DNA from: Rhizobium sp. L1K21
Lineage (GTDB): Bacteria > Pseudomonadota > Alphaproteobacteria > Rhizobiales > Rhizobiaceae
DNA length: 64,000 nucleotides
Assembly (NCBI RefSeq): GCF_024055895.1
Contig: NZ_JAMXLE010000001.1
Location: 2,162,698-2,226,697, forward strand
Direction of reading: 5' to 3'
In this document: positions 15,275-22,713 of the stretch, piece by piece
Numbering within the stretch: position 1 is the stretch's first letter
Layout: every line of letters begins with the position of its first letter
The notes under the pieces: model-generated
Told to the model about the DNA's origin: nothing
Database searches by the model: none
Seen by the model: the letters and a program-made list of their open reading frames with translations, nothing else
Made by a program: the position numbers and the translations under genes

Positions 15275-16774
15275 ATGGACAAACGAATCTTTTCTTCACA
15301 ACCGCTACCCTTCATTTCCCCCGAACCTGCAGCGCCCCAGGTTTTCGATGATCCGGCCAAAGCCGTCGATGCATTGAAGGCCCTTTACAAGCGCAATACC
15401 GACTTTCTGATCGATGCCTTCGATGCCATGACCAAGGGCGTGACGCCCGGCACGCGTTTCCGCGCGTTCTATCCGCAGGTGAGCATCGAGACCTCCAGCT
15501 TCGGACTGATCGATTCCCGTCTCTCCTACGGGCACGTGACATCACCCGGCGTTTATGCAACGACAATCACACGGCCTGAGCTTTTCCGCTATTATCTCAG
15601 GCAGCAGCTTGATCTCCTGATGAAGAACCACGGTATCAAGGTGACGGTGTCGGAATCGACAACGCCGATCCCGCTGCATTTTGCCTTTGGTGAAGGCGCC
15701 TCGGTGGATGCGCCGGTGGCCGAATTGCAGGACGTGCAATTGCGCGATCTGTTTGATACGCCTGACCTCAACACAACCGATGATGAAATTGCCAATGGCA
15801 ATTATGAGCCGGAGCCCGGCGAGCCGCAGCCGCTGGCGCCCTTCACGGCGCAGCGCATCGATTATTCGCTGGCCCGACTTTCCCACTACACGGCGACCAG
15901 CGCGCGTCATTTCCAGAATTTCGTGCTGTTTACCAACTACCAGTTCTACGTGGACGAATTCTGCAGGTGGGCGCGCGAACAGATGGCTGCCGGTGGCAAC
16001 GGCTATACGGAGTTTGTGGAGCCCGGCAACCTGATCACCCATGCGGGGGAAAGGAACCCGAGTGAGGGCGGACCGCCGCGCCTGCCACAGATGCCGGCCT
16101 ATCACCTGAAGAAAAAAGGGCATGCCGGTATTACCATGGTGAATATCGGCGTTGGCCCGTCGAATGCCAAAACGATCACCGACCATATCGCCGTGTTGCG
16201 CCCGCATGCGTGGCTCATGCTCGGGCACTGCGCAGGTCTGCGCAATTCGCAGCGTCTGGGCGATTATGTTCTGGCGCATGCCTATATGCGCGAAGACCAT
16301 GTTCTGGACGATGATCTGCCCGTGTGGGTACCGATCCCTGCCCTTTCCGAGGTTCAGCTTGCGCTGGAAGATGCAGTGGAAGAGGTGACGGGCCTCCAAG
16401 GCTATGAGTTGAAGCGCATCATGCGCACCGGCACGGTCGCGACGATCGATAACCGGAATTGGGAACTGCGCGACCAGCGGGGTCCGGTGAAGCGACTCAG
16501 CCAGGCGCGGGCCATTGCGCTCGATATGGAATCGGCAACCATTGCCGCCAACGGGTTCCGCTTCCGCGTTCCCTACGGCACGCTGCTTTGCGTATCGGAC
16601 AAGCCGCTGCATGGCGAATTGAAGCTTCCGGGCATGGCAACCGCGTTTTACAAGACGCAGGTGAGCCAACATCTGCAGATCGGCATTCGCGCTGTTCAGA
16701 AGCTGGCAGAGATGCCGCAAGAAAAACTGCATTCACGCAAATTGCGCTCTTTCTTCGAAACCGCCTTCCAATAG
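15275..16774 (+). CDS. amn: AMP nucleosidase
   Basis: This 499-residue protein matches AMP nucleosidase in length and pattern. It cleaves AMP to adenine and ribose 5-phosphate, helping to set adenylate levels. The N-terminal family domain contains FRAFYPQVSIETSSFGLIDSRLSYGHV. The C-terminal nucleoside phosphorylase-like domain contains TMVNIGVGPSNAKTITDHIAVLRPHAWLMLGHCAGLR and the active-site region ALDMESATIAANGFRFRVPYGTLLCVSD. The start MDKRIFSSQ follows a weak ribosome binding site. It is cytosolic and converges on the small gene downstream of gbcB. Confidence 0.95.
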   Translation: MDKRIFSSQPLPFISPEPAAPQVFDDPAKAVDALKALYKRNTDFLIDAFDAMTKGVTPGTRFRAFYPQVSIETSSFGLIDSRLSYGHVTSPGVYATTITRPELFRYYLRQQLDLLMKNHGIKVTVSESTTPIPLHFAFGEGASVDAPVAELQDVQLRDLFDTPDLNTTDDEIANGNYEPEPGEPQPLAPFTAQRIDYSLARLSHYTATSARHFQNFVLFTNYQFYVDEFCRWAREQMAAGGNGYTEFVEPGNLITHAGERNPSEGGPPRLPQMPAYHLKKKGHAGITMVNIGVGPSNAKTITDHIAVLRPHAWLMLGHCAGLRNSQRLGDYVLAHAYMREDHVLDDDLPVWVPIPALSEVQLALEDAVEEVTGLQGYELKRIMRTGTVATIDNRNWELRDQRGPVKRLSQARAIALDMESATIAANGFRFRVPYGTLLCVSDKPLHGELKLPGMATAFYKTQVSQHLQIGIRAVQKLAEMPQEKLHSRKLRSFFETAFQ

Positions 16775-16782
16775 GCGGTTTC
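16757..16782. terminator. Hairpin between convergent genes
   Basis: A perfect 9-bp stem GAAACCGCC/GGCGGTTTC with an eight-base loop overlaps the amn stop and stands between convergent genes. There is no T-run on either side, so its use as a terminator is only likely. Confidence 0.5.
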
Positions 16783-16790
16783 ATTTCCGG

Positions 16791-17024
16791 CTAATGCAGC
16801 GAGCGCACCCTGCGGTCGCGCAGTTCTCTTGGCACCGGCGCCATCTGGCAGAAAAGCTGTTTGAGTTCCTGATCGAGCAACTGCGGTGATTCCAGGCTTT
16901 CGATCCGCTGGATTTCGTCCGAGGCCGCCATGAAAGGGTCCACGTCTATTGGCAGGCTCAAGAGCCAATCCAGAAACATTTCCTTGGCAATCAACTCAAT
17001 CTTGTCCGCGCTCTTCTGATTCAT
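16791..17024 (-). CDS. Small conserved-looking protein in the gbcAB operon
   Basis: A 77-residue hydrophilic helical protein (MNQKSADKIELIAKEMFLDW at its start) with no signal peptide or membrane segment. Its ATG begins one base after the gbcB stop, so it is translated from the gbcA-gbcB transcript. No motif is recognised; a single Cys sits in LFCQM. From position alone it may be an accessory factor for the demethylase or its regulation. An in-frame ATG 18 bases upstream inside gbcB is a less likely start. Confidence 0.68.
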   Translation of the reverse strand: MNQKSADKIELIAKEMFLDWLLSLPIDVDPFMAASDEIQRIESLESPQLLDQELKQLFCQMAPVPRELRDRRVRSLH

Positions 17025-17025
17025 A

Positions 17026-18141
17026 TCAAGCCTCGATTTCAACTGGTCCTAGCGGACGCGAGCAGCAGGCGAGGATATAGCCGTCTTCCAGATCGCTGTC
17101 CGAGATGCCGCCATTGTGCTGAATGTCCACCTCGCCGGAGCGCTTTTTGACCTTGCAGGTACCGCAAAGGCCGCTTTCGCAGGCAGCGGGAATGCGAACG
17201 CCACTTGCGCGCGCCGTCTGCAAAACGGTCTGACCGTCCAGTGCGGTGCCAACCGTGCCTGACGAGAGAAATTCCACGCGATGACCGTCGAGCGCCCCTT
17301 CTGCTTCGGCAATGATTTCGTCGACGGCCATGAGCGGGGTTTTCGCGGCTGGTGCCACCACGAAACTTTCCTGATGGTAGCGGGCCATATCGAAGCCCTC
17401 CGACCTCAGAAGGCTGCTGACGGCGTTCATGAACGGCTCGGGGCCGCAGCAGAACACTTCGCGCTTGAGGAAGTCGGGTGCCAGAATTTTCAGCTTCTGC
17501 AGGTCGATGCGGCCCGTGAAACCGGCCCAGGGCGTGGAGCGGGTGCGGGTTTCGGAAATGAAGCCGAGCTTCAAGTTTTCCATGTGGGTGGACATGAAAT
17601 GCAGCTCGTCGCGGAAAATGATTTCTTCCGGGGTGCGTACCGAGTTGATGAAGGTGATATCTGTTGCCGGTGCACAATCGCTCAGCCAGCGGGTCATCGA
17701 CATCATTGGCGTGATGCCAGAACCGGCCGATATGAAGAGATATCGGCTGGCAAGCTTGCGGCTCAGCGTGAAATGACCATTCGGCCCGTAGGCACGGATG
17801 CGCGAACCGGGGTGAACATTGTCGAAAATCCAGCGCGTTCCAATGCTGTTGGGCTGCGCTTTGATGGTGATCGAAATGGCATAAGGACGCGACGGAGAAG
17901 ACGAAATCGTATAGGTGCGATGCAGGTCTCCGCCCATGGCGCGCAGTTCCAGCGTAATGAACTGGCCCGGCAGATAACGAAACCAGCCGCCCCCCTCCAC
18001 CGCAAAAGTGAAGGTTTTCACATTGGGGGCTTCGTCGGCAACATTCAGACACACCAGCATCTGGCGTGACGAATTCCACGGCTTCATCTCATCGAGATGC
18101 AAGGCTGCGGGAACGGCTCCCGTGAGGGCGACTGCGTTCAT
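17026..18141 (-). CDS. gbcB: Glycine betaine demethylase reductase subunit
   Basis: A 371-residue oxidoreductase with an FAD-binding reductase part (RTYTISSSPS, about 97-106, for flavin), an NAD-binding part (FISAGSGITPMMSM, about 156-169) and a C-terminal plant-type 2Fe-2S ferredoxin domain with CESGLCGTCKVK and a fourth Cys in ILACCS. This is the GbcB layout. It passes electrons from NAD(P)H to the Rieske oxygenase GbcA for removal of a methyl group from glycine betaine. It lies 17 bases after gbcA. GGGAGATAAGCTGAG precedes the ATG. A carnitine or stachydrine demethylase reductase would look alike; the partner decides the call. Confidence 0.9.
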   Translation of the reverse strand: MNAVALTGAVPAALHLDEMKPWNSSRQMLVCLNVADEAPNVKTFTFAVEGGGWFRYLPGQFITLELRAMGGDLHRTYTISSSPSRPYAISITIKAQPNSIGTRWIFDNVHPGSRIRAYGPNGHFTLSRKLASRYLFISAGSGITPMMSMTRWLSDCAPATDITFINSVRTPEEIIFRDELHFMSTHMENLKLGFISETRTRSTPWAGFTGRIDLQKLKILAPDFLKREVFCCGPEPFMNAVSSLLRSEGFDMARYHQESFVVAPAAKTPLMAVDEIIAEAEGALDGHRVEFLSSGTVGTALDGQTVLQTARASGVRIPAACESGLCGTCKVKKRSGEVDIQHNGGISDSDLEDGYILACCSRPLGPVEIEA

Positions 18142-18158
18142 CTCAGCTTATCTCCCAA

Positions 18159-19409
18159 TCAGGCAACAGAGCGCAAGGATGGTTTACCCTCGCCGGACAG
18201 GCGCGATTCCATGAAGCGTGTGTACCACTCCACGAACTGAGCAACGCCGCCTTCATGAACCTCGGAATAAGGACCCGGCTCGTATGCCGGCGAGAGAATG
18301 CCGCGGGCGTTTTCCTCAACGATCTGGCGGTCCTGATCATTTGTTTCGGTCCAGACGTGGGTCAGTTCCTCCAGGCGGTAGTCAATGCCCTCGACGGCGT
18401 CCTTGTGGACCAGCCACTTGGTCGTGACCGCCGTTTCCGTCGCGCTGATCGGCATGACGCGGAAGGTAATCGCGTGGTCGGACAGAACGTGGTTCCAGGT
18501 CGTCGGATAGTGGAACAGAAGCAGGGTTCCGATGCGATCCTGATTGACCTGATCCGAAAGGCGCATGTGCACGGCCTTGCGGCCCGAAATCGTGTAGCTG
18601 ATCGCATCGCGCAGAAGCGGCATGCGGGCTGCGCGGAACTGACCGTCTTCGTCGATCTGGAATTTGCTCGGCAGGCCGATTGCCTCGCATTTGGCCCAAT
18701 GTTCGGCCGTTTCCGGGTCATCGGCCGCACCGCTGACGCCGGAGATTGAGGGGTTCTCCGGATAGGTTTTGCAAAGCTCAGGATGGTTGCCAGCGCAGTG
18801 GTAGCATTCGCGGTTGTTTTCCCAGACGAGCTTCCAGTTGCCCTTCTCAATGATCGTGCTTTCGTAAGCCACTTTGGCCTCACGCAGACGGTGCGGCAGG
18901 AAATAGGGTTCCATCGTCTTGCGGAACGGCTCGAAATTCATCGGTTCGTCGGCGAGCGAAATGAAGATGTAGCCGCCGGCGCTCTCGCAAGCCACCTGTT
19001 TCAGACCGAATTGCGACGGGTCGAAATTATCGCCCATCTGGCGGGCGAACATCAGCGAGCCATCCAGATCATAGGTCCACTGGTGATAGGGACATACAAG
19101 ATTGGCCGCGCTACCGCGATGTTCGGCACAGACGCGCGAACCGCGATGGCGGCAGGAGTTATGCAGTGCGTTGATCTTACCATCGCGACCGCGCACGATG
19201 ATCACGGAATAGGCCCCGACATCGACCGTCATATAGTTGCCGGGGTTGGGCACTTCGCAATCATGACCGACAAAGAGCCAGTCCTTGTACCAGATATTTT
19301 CCAGGTCGACCTGGAAGTAATCGGGATCGTTGTAAAAAGGCCGGTCCAGTGTGTAACCGGGCTTACGGTTACGGAGCCGGGAAAGCATATCAGAGCGAAT
19401 ATCCATCAT
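18159..19409 (-). CDS. gbcA: Glycine betaine demethylase, Rieske oxygenase subunit
   Basis: A 416-residue Rieske non-heme iron oxygenase alpha subunit that closely resembles pseudomonad GbcA, which converts glycine betaine to dimethylglycine and formaldehyde. The Rieske cluster ligands are C86-x-H88 in SCRHRG and C106-x2-H109 in CPYHQW. The mononuclear iron histidines H204 and H209 lie in ENNRECYHCAGNHPE. I chose the ATG giving MMDIRSDM, with GAGGACCAA before it. A second ATG 29 codons upstream is in frame, has AAGGAGCGG directly before it and lies close to the riboswitch, so it may be the regulated start. A cobalamin riboswitch precedes the operon. Confidence 0.9.
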   Translation of the reverse strand: MMDIRSDMLSRLRNRKPGYTLDRPFYNDPDYFQVDLENIWYKDWLFVGHDCEVPNPGNYMTVDVGAYSVIIVRGRDGKINALHNSCRHRGSRVCAEHRGSAANLVCPYHQWTYDLDGSLMFARQMGDNFDPSQFGLKQVACESAGGYIFISLADEPMNFEPFRKTMEPYFLPHRLREAKVAYESTIIEKGNWKLVWENNRECYHCAGNHPELCKTYPENPSISGVSGAADDPETAEHWAKCEAIGLPSKFQIDEDGQFRAARMPLLRDAISYTISGRKAVHMRLSDQVNQDRIGTLLLFHYPTTWNHVLSDHAITFRVMPISATETAVTTKWLVHKDAVEGIDYRLEELTHVWTETNDQDRQIVEENARGILSPAYEPGPYSEVHEGGVAQFVEWYTRFMESRLSGEGKPSLRSVA

Positions 19410-19540
19410 TTGGTCCTCGAAAAAGCAACAAGGACTGGGCCTGTGGACACGATTGGAAACGACCGCCCCGCCCGGAATTCCGGCAAACAGGGTCATCCGC
19501 TCCTTGACCGCCCACCGCGATCAGTCAGATTCAATTTTTC

Positions 19541-19713
19541 CGAGGCTGGTTTCCGGGCTAGAGAATTGTCCTTTCGAACTGCGCGACACCTTCCCAGGCA
19601 TTTGCCCAGTGGCCTCCCGTCGCGCTTTGATCCTCTTACCGTTGCGGGGGCAGCGCCGGACTTTCACCGGCTTCCCAATTCTCTTGAAACATCCACAATG
19701 CTCAAGCACCTCG
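19541..19713 (-). promoter_or_regulatory. Cobalamin (B12) riboswitch upstream of gbcA
   Basis: Read on the minus strand this is a complete AdoCbl-type aptamer. It has the core GCCGGTGAAAGTCCGGC, then GCTGCCCCCGCAACGGTAAG, then the B12 box GCCACTGG and CTGGGAAGG, and a closing pair CGAGG (19709-19713) with CCTCG (19541-19545). The end AGCCCGGAAACCAGCC matches the usual 3' part. Known riboswitches of this class reduce expression when B12 is plentiful. The next gene on the strand is gbcA; a ribosome binding site AAGGAG lies about 40 bases beyond the aptamer, which suits control of translation. Confidence 0.93.
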
Positions 19714-19829
19714 ATTGAACCCATATCACCACAGGATTTTTGCAGTGGCGATATCGTTTGCGACATGAATCTGCCGTTCAAAGAAAAACTTGAAATTTGC
19801 AAAGGGCAATCAGAGGTCTGAGACAGCAC

Positions 19830-20315
19830 CTAGTTTGAAAGCTTCGCGAGAAATGTCTTGAGAAGAGCGTTCAGCGCTTCCCTTTCCTGCTCGCTCAAGG
19901 GCGCAACAAGGGCACGCTGATTCTCCACATGCGCGGCAACGACCTCTTCGATCAGCGCTAAGCCTGCAGGCGTCAGGGTCACGATCATGCTGCGGCGATC
20001 TTGCGGATTCTGCTGGCGCGTTACCAAGCCTGCCTTGACGAGCTGATCAATACGGTTGGTGACCGTACCCGATGTGATCATCATGCTTTCCATCAATTCG
20101 CCGGGCGATAGCTGATAGGGCGAACCGGAGCGGCGCAATGTGGCCAGAACGTCGAAGGATGCGCTGTTCAAACCAAAGCGGCTGAAGATGGCCTCATGAC
20201 GCCGGGCTATAAACTCACGCAGCTGGGCGAGCCGGCCGATGAGCGCCATGGGCTCGACATCCAGGTCGGGCCTTTCACGGTGCCACTGCTCGATGATCTT
20301 GTCGACGTCGTCCAT
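19830..20315 (-). CDS. MarR-family transcriptional regulator
   Basis: A 161-residue MarR-type repressor: helical dimerisation ends flank a winged helix-turn-helix (about 40-120) with ITSGTVTNRIDQLVKAGLV as the recognition region and QNPQDRRSMIVTLTPAG as the wing. The start MDDVDKII was chosen; a GTG five codons upstream is also possible because neither has a strong ribosome binding site. It is divergent from an EamA exporter and the short space between them holds two palindromes that should be its operators, so it probably represses both genes until a ligand binds. The ligand is unknown. Confidence 0.9.
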   Translation of the reverse strand: MDDVDKIIEQWHRERPDLDVEPMALIGRLAQLREFIARRHEAIFSRFGLNSASFDVLATLRRSGSPYQLSPGELMESMMITSGTVTNRIDQLVKAGLVTRQQNPQDRRSMIVTLTPAGLALIEEVVAAHVENQRALVAPLSEQEREALNALLKTFLAKLSN

Positions 20316-20336
20316 AAGAAACCTGAACACGTTAAT

Positions 20337-20352
20337 ATCTTGACGTCAAGAT
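20337..20352. promoter_or_regulatory. MarR operator palindrome 1
   Basis: A perfect 16-bp palindrome ATCTTGACGTCAAGAT lies 22 bases before the chosen marR start. Its core is identical to that of the second palindrome, with centres 26 bp apart. MarR proteins typically bind 16-20 bp palindromes. Confidence 0.8.
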
Positions 20353-20360
20353 TTATTCAT

Positions 20361-20380
20361 TTATCTTGACGTCAAGATAA
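20361..20380. promoter_or_regulatory. MarR operator palindrome 2
   Basis: A perfect 20-bp palindrome TTATCTTGACGTCAAGATAA ends 14 bases before the exporter start. Its position next to the ribosome binding site suggests direct repression of the exporter. Confidence 0.83.
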
Positions 20381-20394
20381 ATTGGAGAGAGACC

Positions 20395-21285
20395 ATGCGA
20401 CATTGGACCGATCTGCTGCTGACGGCATTGGCACCGATGATCTGGGGCAGCACCTATATCGTCACAACCACCTTTCTGCCGGGACTTGACCCGATGCTGG
20501 TTGCGCTGTTGCGGGCCCTGCCTGCCGGGCTCTTGATGCTGTTGTTTGTCAGGCGGTTACCGACCGGGCTCTGGTGGTTGCGCATCTTTGTACTCGGTGC
20601 GCTCAATTTTTCGATTTTCTGGTGGATGCTTTTTCTGGCGGCTTATCGGCTTCCCGGCGGTGTGGCTGCAACAGTCGGCGCGGTGCAGCCGCTGATCGTG
20701 GTTTTCCTCGCGCGCCTTGCCCTGGGGTCGCCGATCCGCAGTGTTTCCCTCATCGCAGCAGTCATGGGGCTGGTTGGTGTTGGCCTGCTCATCCTGACAC
20801 CGGATGCCGCACTTGATACCGTCGGCATCGCAGCCGGTCTTACAGGCGCCGTTTCCATGGCTGCCGGAACGGTGTTGACGCGACGGTGGCGCCCGCCCGT
20901 GCCGCTCTTGACCTTCACCGCGTGGCAATTGACGGCGGGCGGCATCCTCCTTTTGCCGGTGCTCTTCATTGTCGACCTCGCGCATGTCGAATTTACTCTG
21001 GCTGGTCTCGGCGCGATCCTGTACCTCGGGCCCATTGGCGCGGTCGTCACATACTGGGTCTGGTTTCGTGGTATTGCCCGGCTCGACCCAAACCTTGTTT
21101 CGCCGCTGGGTTTCTTAAGCCCGACGGTTGCGGTTCTGCTCGGATGGCTTCTGGCCGGTGAGCATTTCTCGGGCGCACAGATCTTGGGATTTGGGCTGAT
21201 TGCCGTGAGCATTCTGATGGCGCAATGGCGCAGAAAAGAACCGGTGATCGCCTCCACCTTGAAGGCCGCGACGGCGCATCGCTGA
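20395..21285 (+). CDS. EamA/DMT-family inner-membrane transporter
   Basis: A 296-residue protein with about ten hydrophobic segments and the two-fold EamA layout. The first half begins LAPMIWGSTYIVTTTFLPG and the second half carries LYLGPIGAVVTYWVWFRGI and VAVLLGWLLAGEHFS. Such proteins export metabolites or amino acids by drug/metabolite-type exchange. GGAGAGAGACC precedes the ATG. Control by the divergent MarR regulator through the twin palindromes suggests it exports the compound that the regulator senses. The substrate cannot be read from the sequence. Confidence 0.9.
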   Translation: MRHWTDLLLTALAPMIWGSTYIVTTTFLPGLDPMLVALLRALPAGLLMLLFVRRLPTGLWWLRIFVLGALNFSIFWWMLFLAAYRLPGGVAATVGAVQPLIVVFLARLALGSPIRSVSLIAAVMGLVGVGLLILTPDAALDTVGIAAGLTGAVSMAAGTVLTRRWRPPVPLLTFTAWQLTAGGILLLPVLFIVDLAHVEFTLAGLGAILYLGPIGAVVTYWVWFRGIARLDPNLVSPLGFLSPTVAVLLGWLLAGEHFSGAQILGFGLIAVSILMAQWRRKEPVIASTLKAATAHR

Positions 21286-21296
21286 ACCGTCAATGC

Positions 21297-21330
21297 AAAA
21301 CCCCGCCCGGATCGCTCCGGGCGGGGTTTT
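21297..21330. terminator. Bidirectional terminator
   Basis: A 14-bp stem AAAACCCCGCCCGG/CCGGGCGGGGTTTT with a six-base loop has T-runs on both strands. It lies between the convergent exporter and L,D-transpeptidase genes. Confidence 0.93.
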
Positions 21331-21350
21331 CAAGAAACGCGTCGGACCGA

Positions 21351-21965
21351 TCAAGCCTGAAGCACGATCACCTTGGAGCCGGTCGGAACGCGGCTGTAAA
21401 GATCGATCACATCGTGGTTGAGCATGCGGATGCAGCCGGACGACATTGCATAGCCGATGGATTCGGGCTGGTTGGTGCCGTGGATGCGGAAGTTGAGATC
21501 GGAACCGCCACGATAGAGATAGAGCGCGCGGGCACCGAGCGGATTGTTCAGGCCACCTGGAACACCACCAGCATATTTGCGGTTGCGCGGGTCGTTGCGG
21601 ATCATGTTCGCCGTTGGTGTCCAGTTCGGCCATTCAGCCTTGCGGCCCACATAGGCATTGCCGCGAAGCTGCTTGCCTTCCTTGCCAACACTGACGGCAT
21701 AGCGGATGGCCTTGCCATCGCCGAGCACATAATAAAGACGGCGTGCCGGCGTATCGACGATGACGGTACCCGGCTTATGGTTGGTCTCGTAGGCGACTTC
21801 GGTGCGACGGAACTCTTTCTTGATCTTCGAAAGCTCCATCTTCTTCATCGGGAACTTTTCGTCCGGCTTGGCCGCATAGTTTTTCAGCTGATCGGAATAT
21901 TCCGAGCTGCAACCGGCAAGAAGTGCGGTAGCACCAATAAGAAGACCTCGGCGCGAAATCGGCAT
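21351..21965 (-). CDS. L,D-transpeptidase (YkuD domain) lipoprotein
   Basis: A 204-residue exported protein. SRRGLLIGATALLAGC is a twin-arginine-like, lipobox-bearing signal with Cys19 as the lipidation site. The YkuD catalytic domain follows (about 65-203), with H162 in RIHGTNQPESIG and the nucleophile C178 in SSGCIRM. These enzymes form 3-3 peptidoglycan crosslinks or attach proteins to the wall, work that is prominent in polar-growing Rhizobiales. GGGGTCATAAGC before the ATG is a modest ribosome binding site. A TTAA-N7-TTAAC site 53 bases upstream suggests CtrA control. Confidence 0.92.
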   Translation of the reverse strand: MPISRRGLLIGATALLAGCSSEYSDQLKNYAAKPDEKFPMKKMELSKIKKEFRRTEVAYETNHKPGTVIVDTPARRLYYVLGDGKAIRYAVSVGKEGKQLRGNAYVGRKAEWPNWTPTANMIRNDPRNRKYAGGVPGGLNNPLGARALYLYRGGSDLNFRIHGTNQPESIGYAMSSGCIRMLNHDVIDLYSRVPTGSKVIVLQA

Positions 21966-22017
21966 GCTTATGACCCCAGTTAAAGAATTTCGTCGTTCGT
22001 CATTATTACATTTATGG

Positions 22018-22032
22018 TTAATTCATCCTTAA
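22018..22032 (-). promoter_or_regulatory. CtrA-like binding site upstream of the L,D-transpeptidase
   Basis: On the minus strand TTAAGGATGAATTAAC fits TTAA-N7-TTAAC, the CtrA consensus, exactly. It lies 53 bases before the L,D-transpeptidase start, in the same orientation. Confidence 0.55.
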
Positions 22033-22094
22033 AGCCGAGACTATGCCGTATATGCAACAGCCCTTATCTTTCTGCCTGGGACCGGGCTTTAGCC

Positions 22095-22574
22095 TTATCG
22101 ACCTTCCAGCTTTGGCAGCTTGATCGCCCCACCGGTTTTGACCGTCCTGACGGCAAAGTTGGAACGAATGTCGATCACAGATGGAAGGGACAGAAGCTTC
22201 TCCGTCAACAGTGCTTCATAGGCTGCGAGATTTTCCACGACGACCTCGGCTAGAAAATCGGTGTCGCCGGAAATCATGAAGCAGGAAACCACTTCAGGCA
22301 GTTCTTCCAGCGCATCCTGGAGCCTTTGTGCACTCTCGCGATTATGCCGCTCGACCTTGAACTCGACGAAAACCGTCAGTTCAAGCCCAATGGCGGTGCG
22401 GTCTATATTCACACCGTAGCCGCGGATGATACCCGCTTTCTCCATGATCCGGATACGCCGCAAACAGGGCGACGGGGAAAGATTGACGGCTTCGGCTATC
22501 TCGACATTGGTCGCGCGGGCATTCTTCTGCAGTTCACGAAGGATGGCGTGATCATACTTATCTAGTTTTAGCAT
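22095..22574 (-). CDS. Lrp/AsnC-family transcriptional regulator
   Basis: A 159-residue Lrp-type regulator. The N-terminal helix-turn-helix is LRELQKNARATNVEIAEAVNLSPSPCLRRIR (about 12-42), typical of the family including the SPSPCLRRI recognition helix. The C-terminal RAM/ligand domain has VEFKVERH and MISGDTDFLAEVVVENLAAYE. Such proteins sense amino acids. GGTGGATT precedes the ATG. It is divergent from an EamA transporter, the usual arrangement for a regulator of amino-acid export, so that gene is its likely target. Confidence 0.93.
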   Translation of the reverse strand: MLKLDKYDHAILRELQKNARATNVEIAEAVNLSPSPCLRRIRIMEKAGIIRGYGVNIDRTAIGLELTVFVEFKVERHNRESAQRLQDALEELPEVVSCFMISGDTDFLAEVVVENLAAYEALLTEKLLSLPSVIDIRSNFAVRTVKTGGAIKLPKLEGR

Positions 22575-22713
22575 AATCCACCAATTTTGTTCTCTGAACT
22601 TATGAAATCTACCATAAGAGGCTCACATCATGCTATAAAAAGCAAGGACACGCCACGCCTTTTGCCCCTAATATCTCTGCAGATTTCAACAGCGAATTTT
22701 GTGGAACCGGCAC

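Noticed and set aside
15542-16732. 396-codon frame antisense to amn
   Set aside because: The opposite strand encodes a clear AMP nucleosidase and the antisense product has no family likeness.
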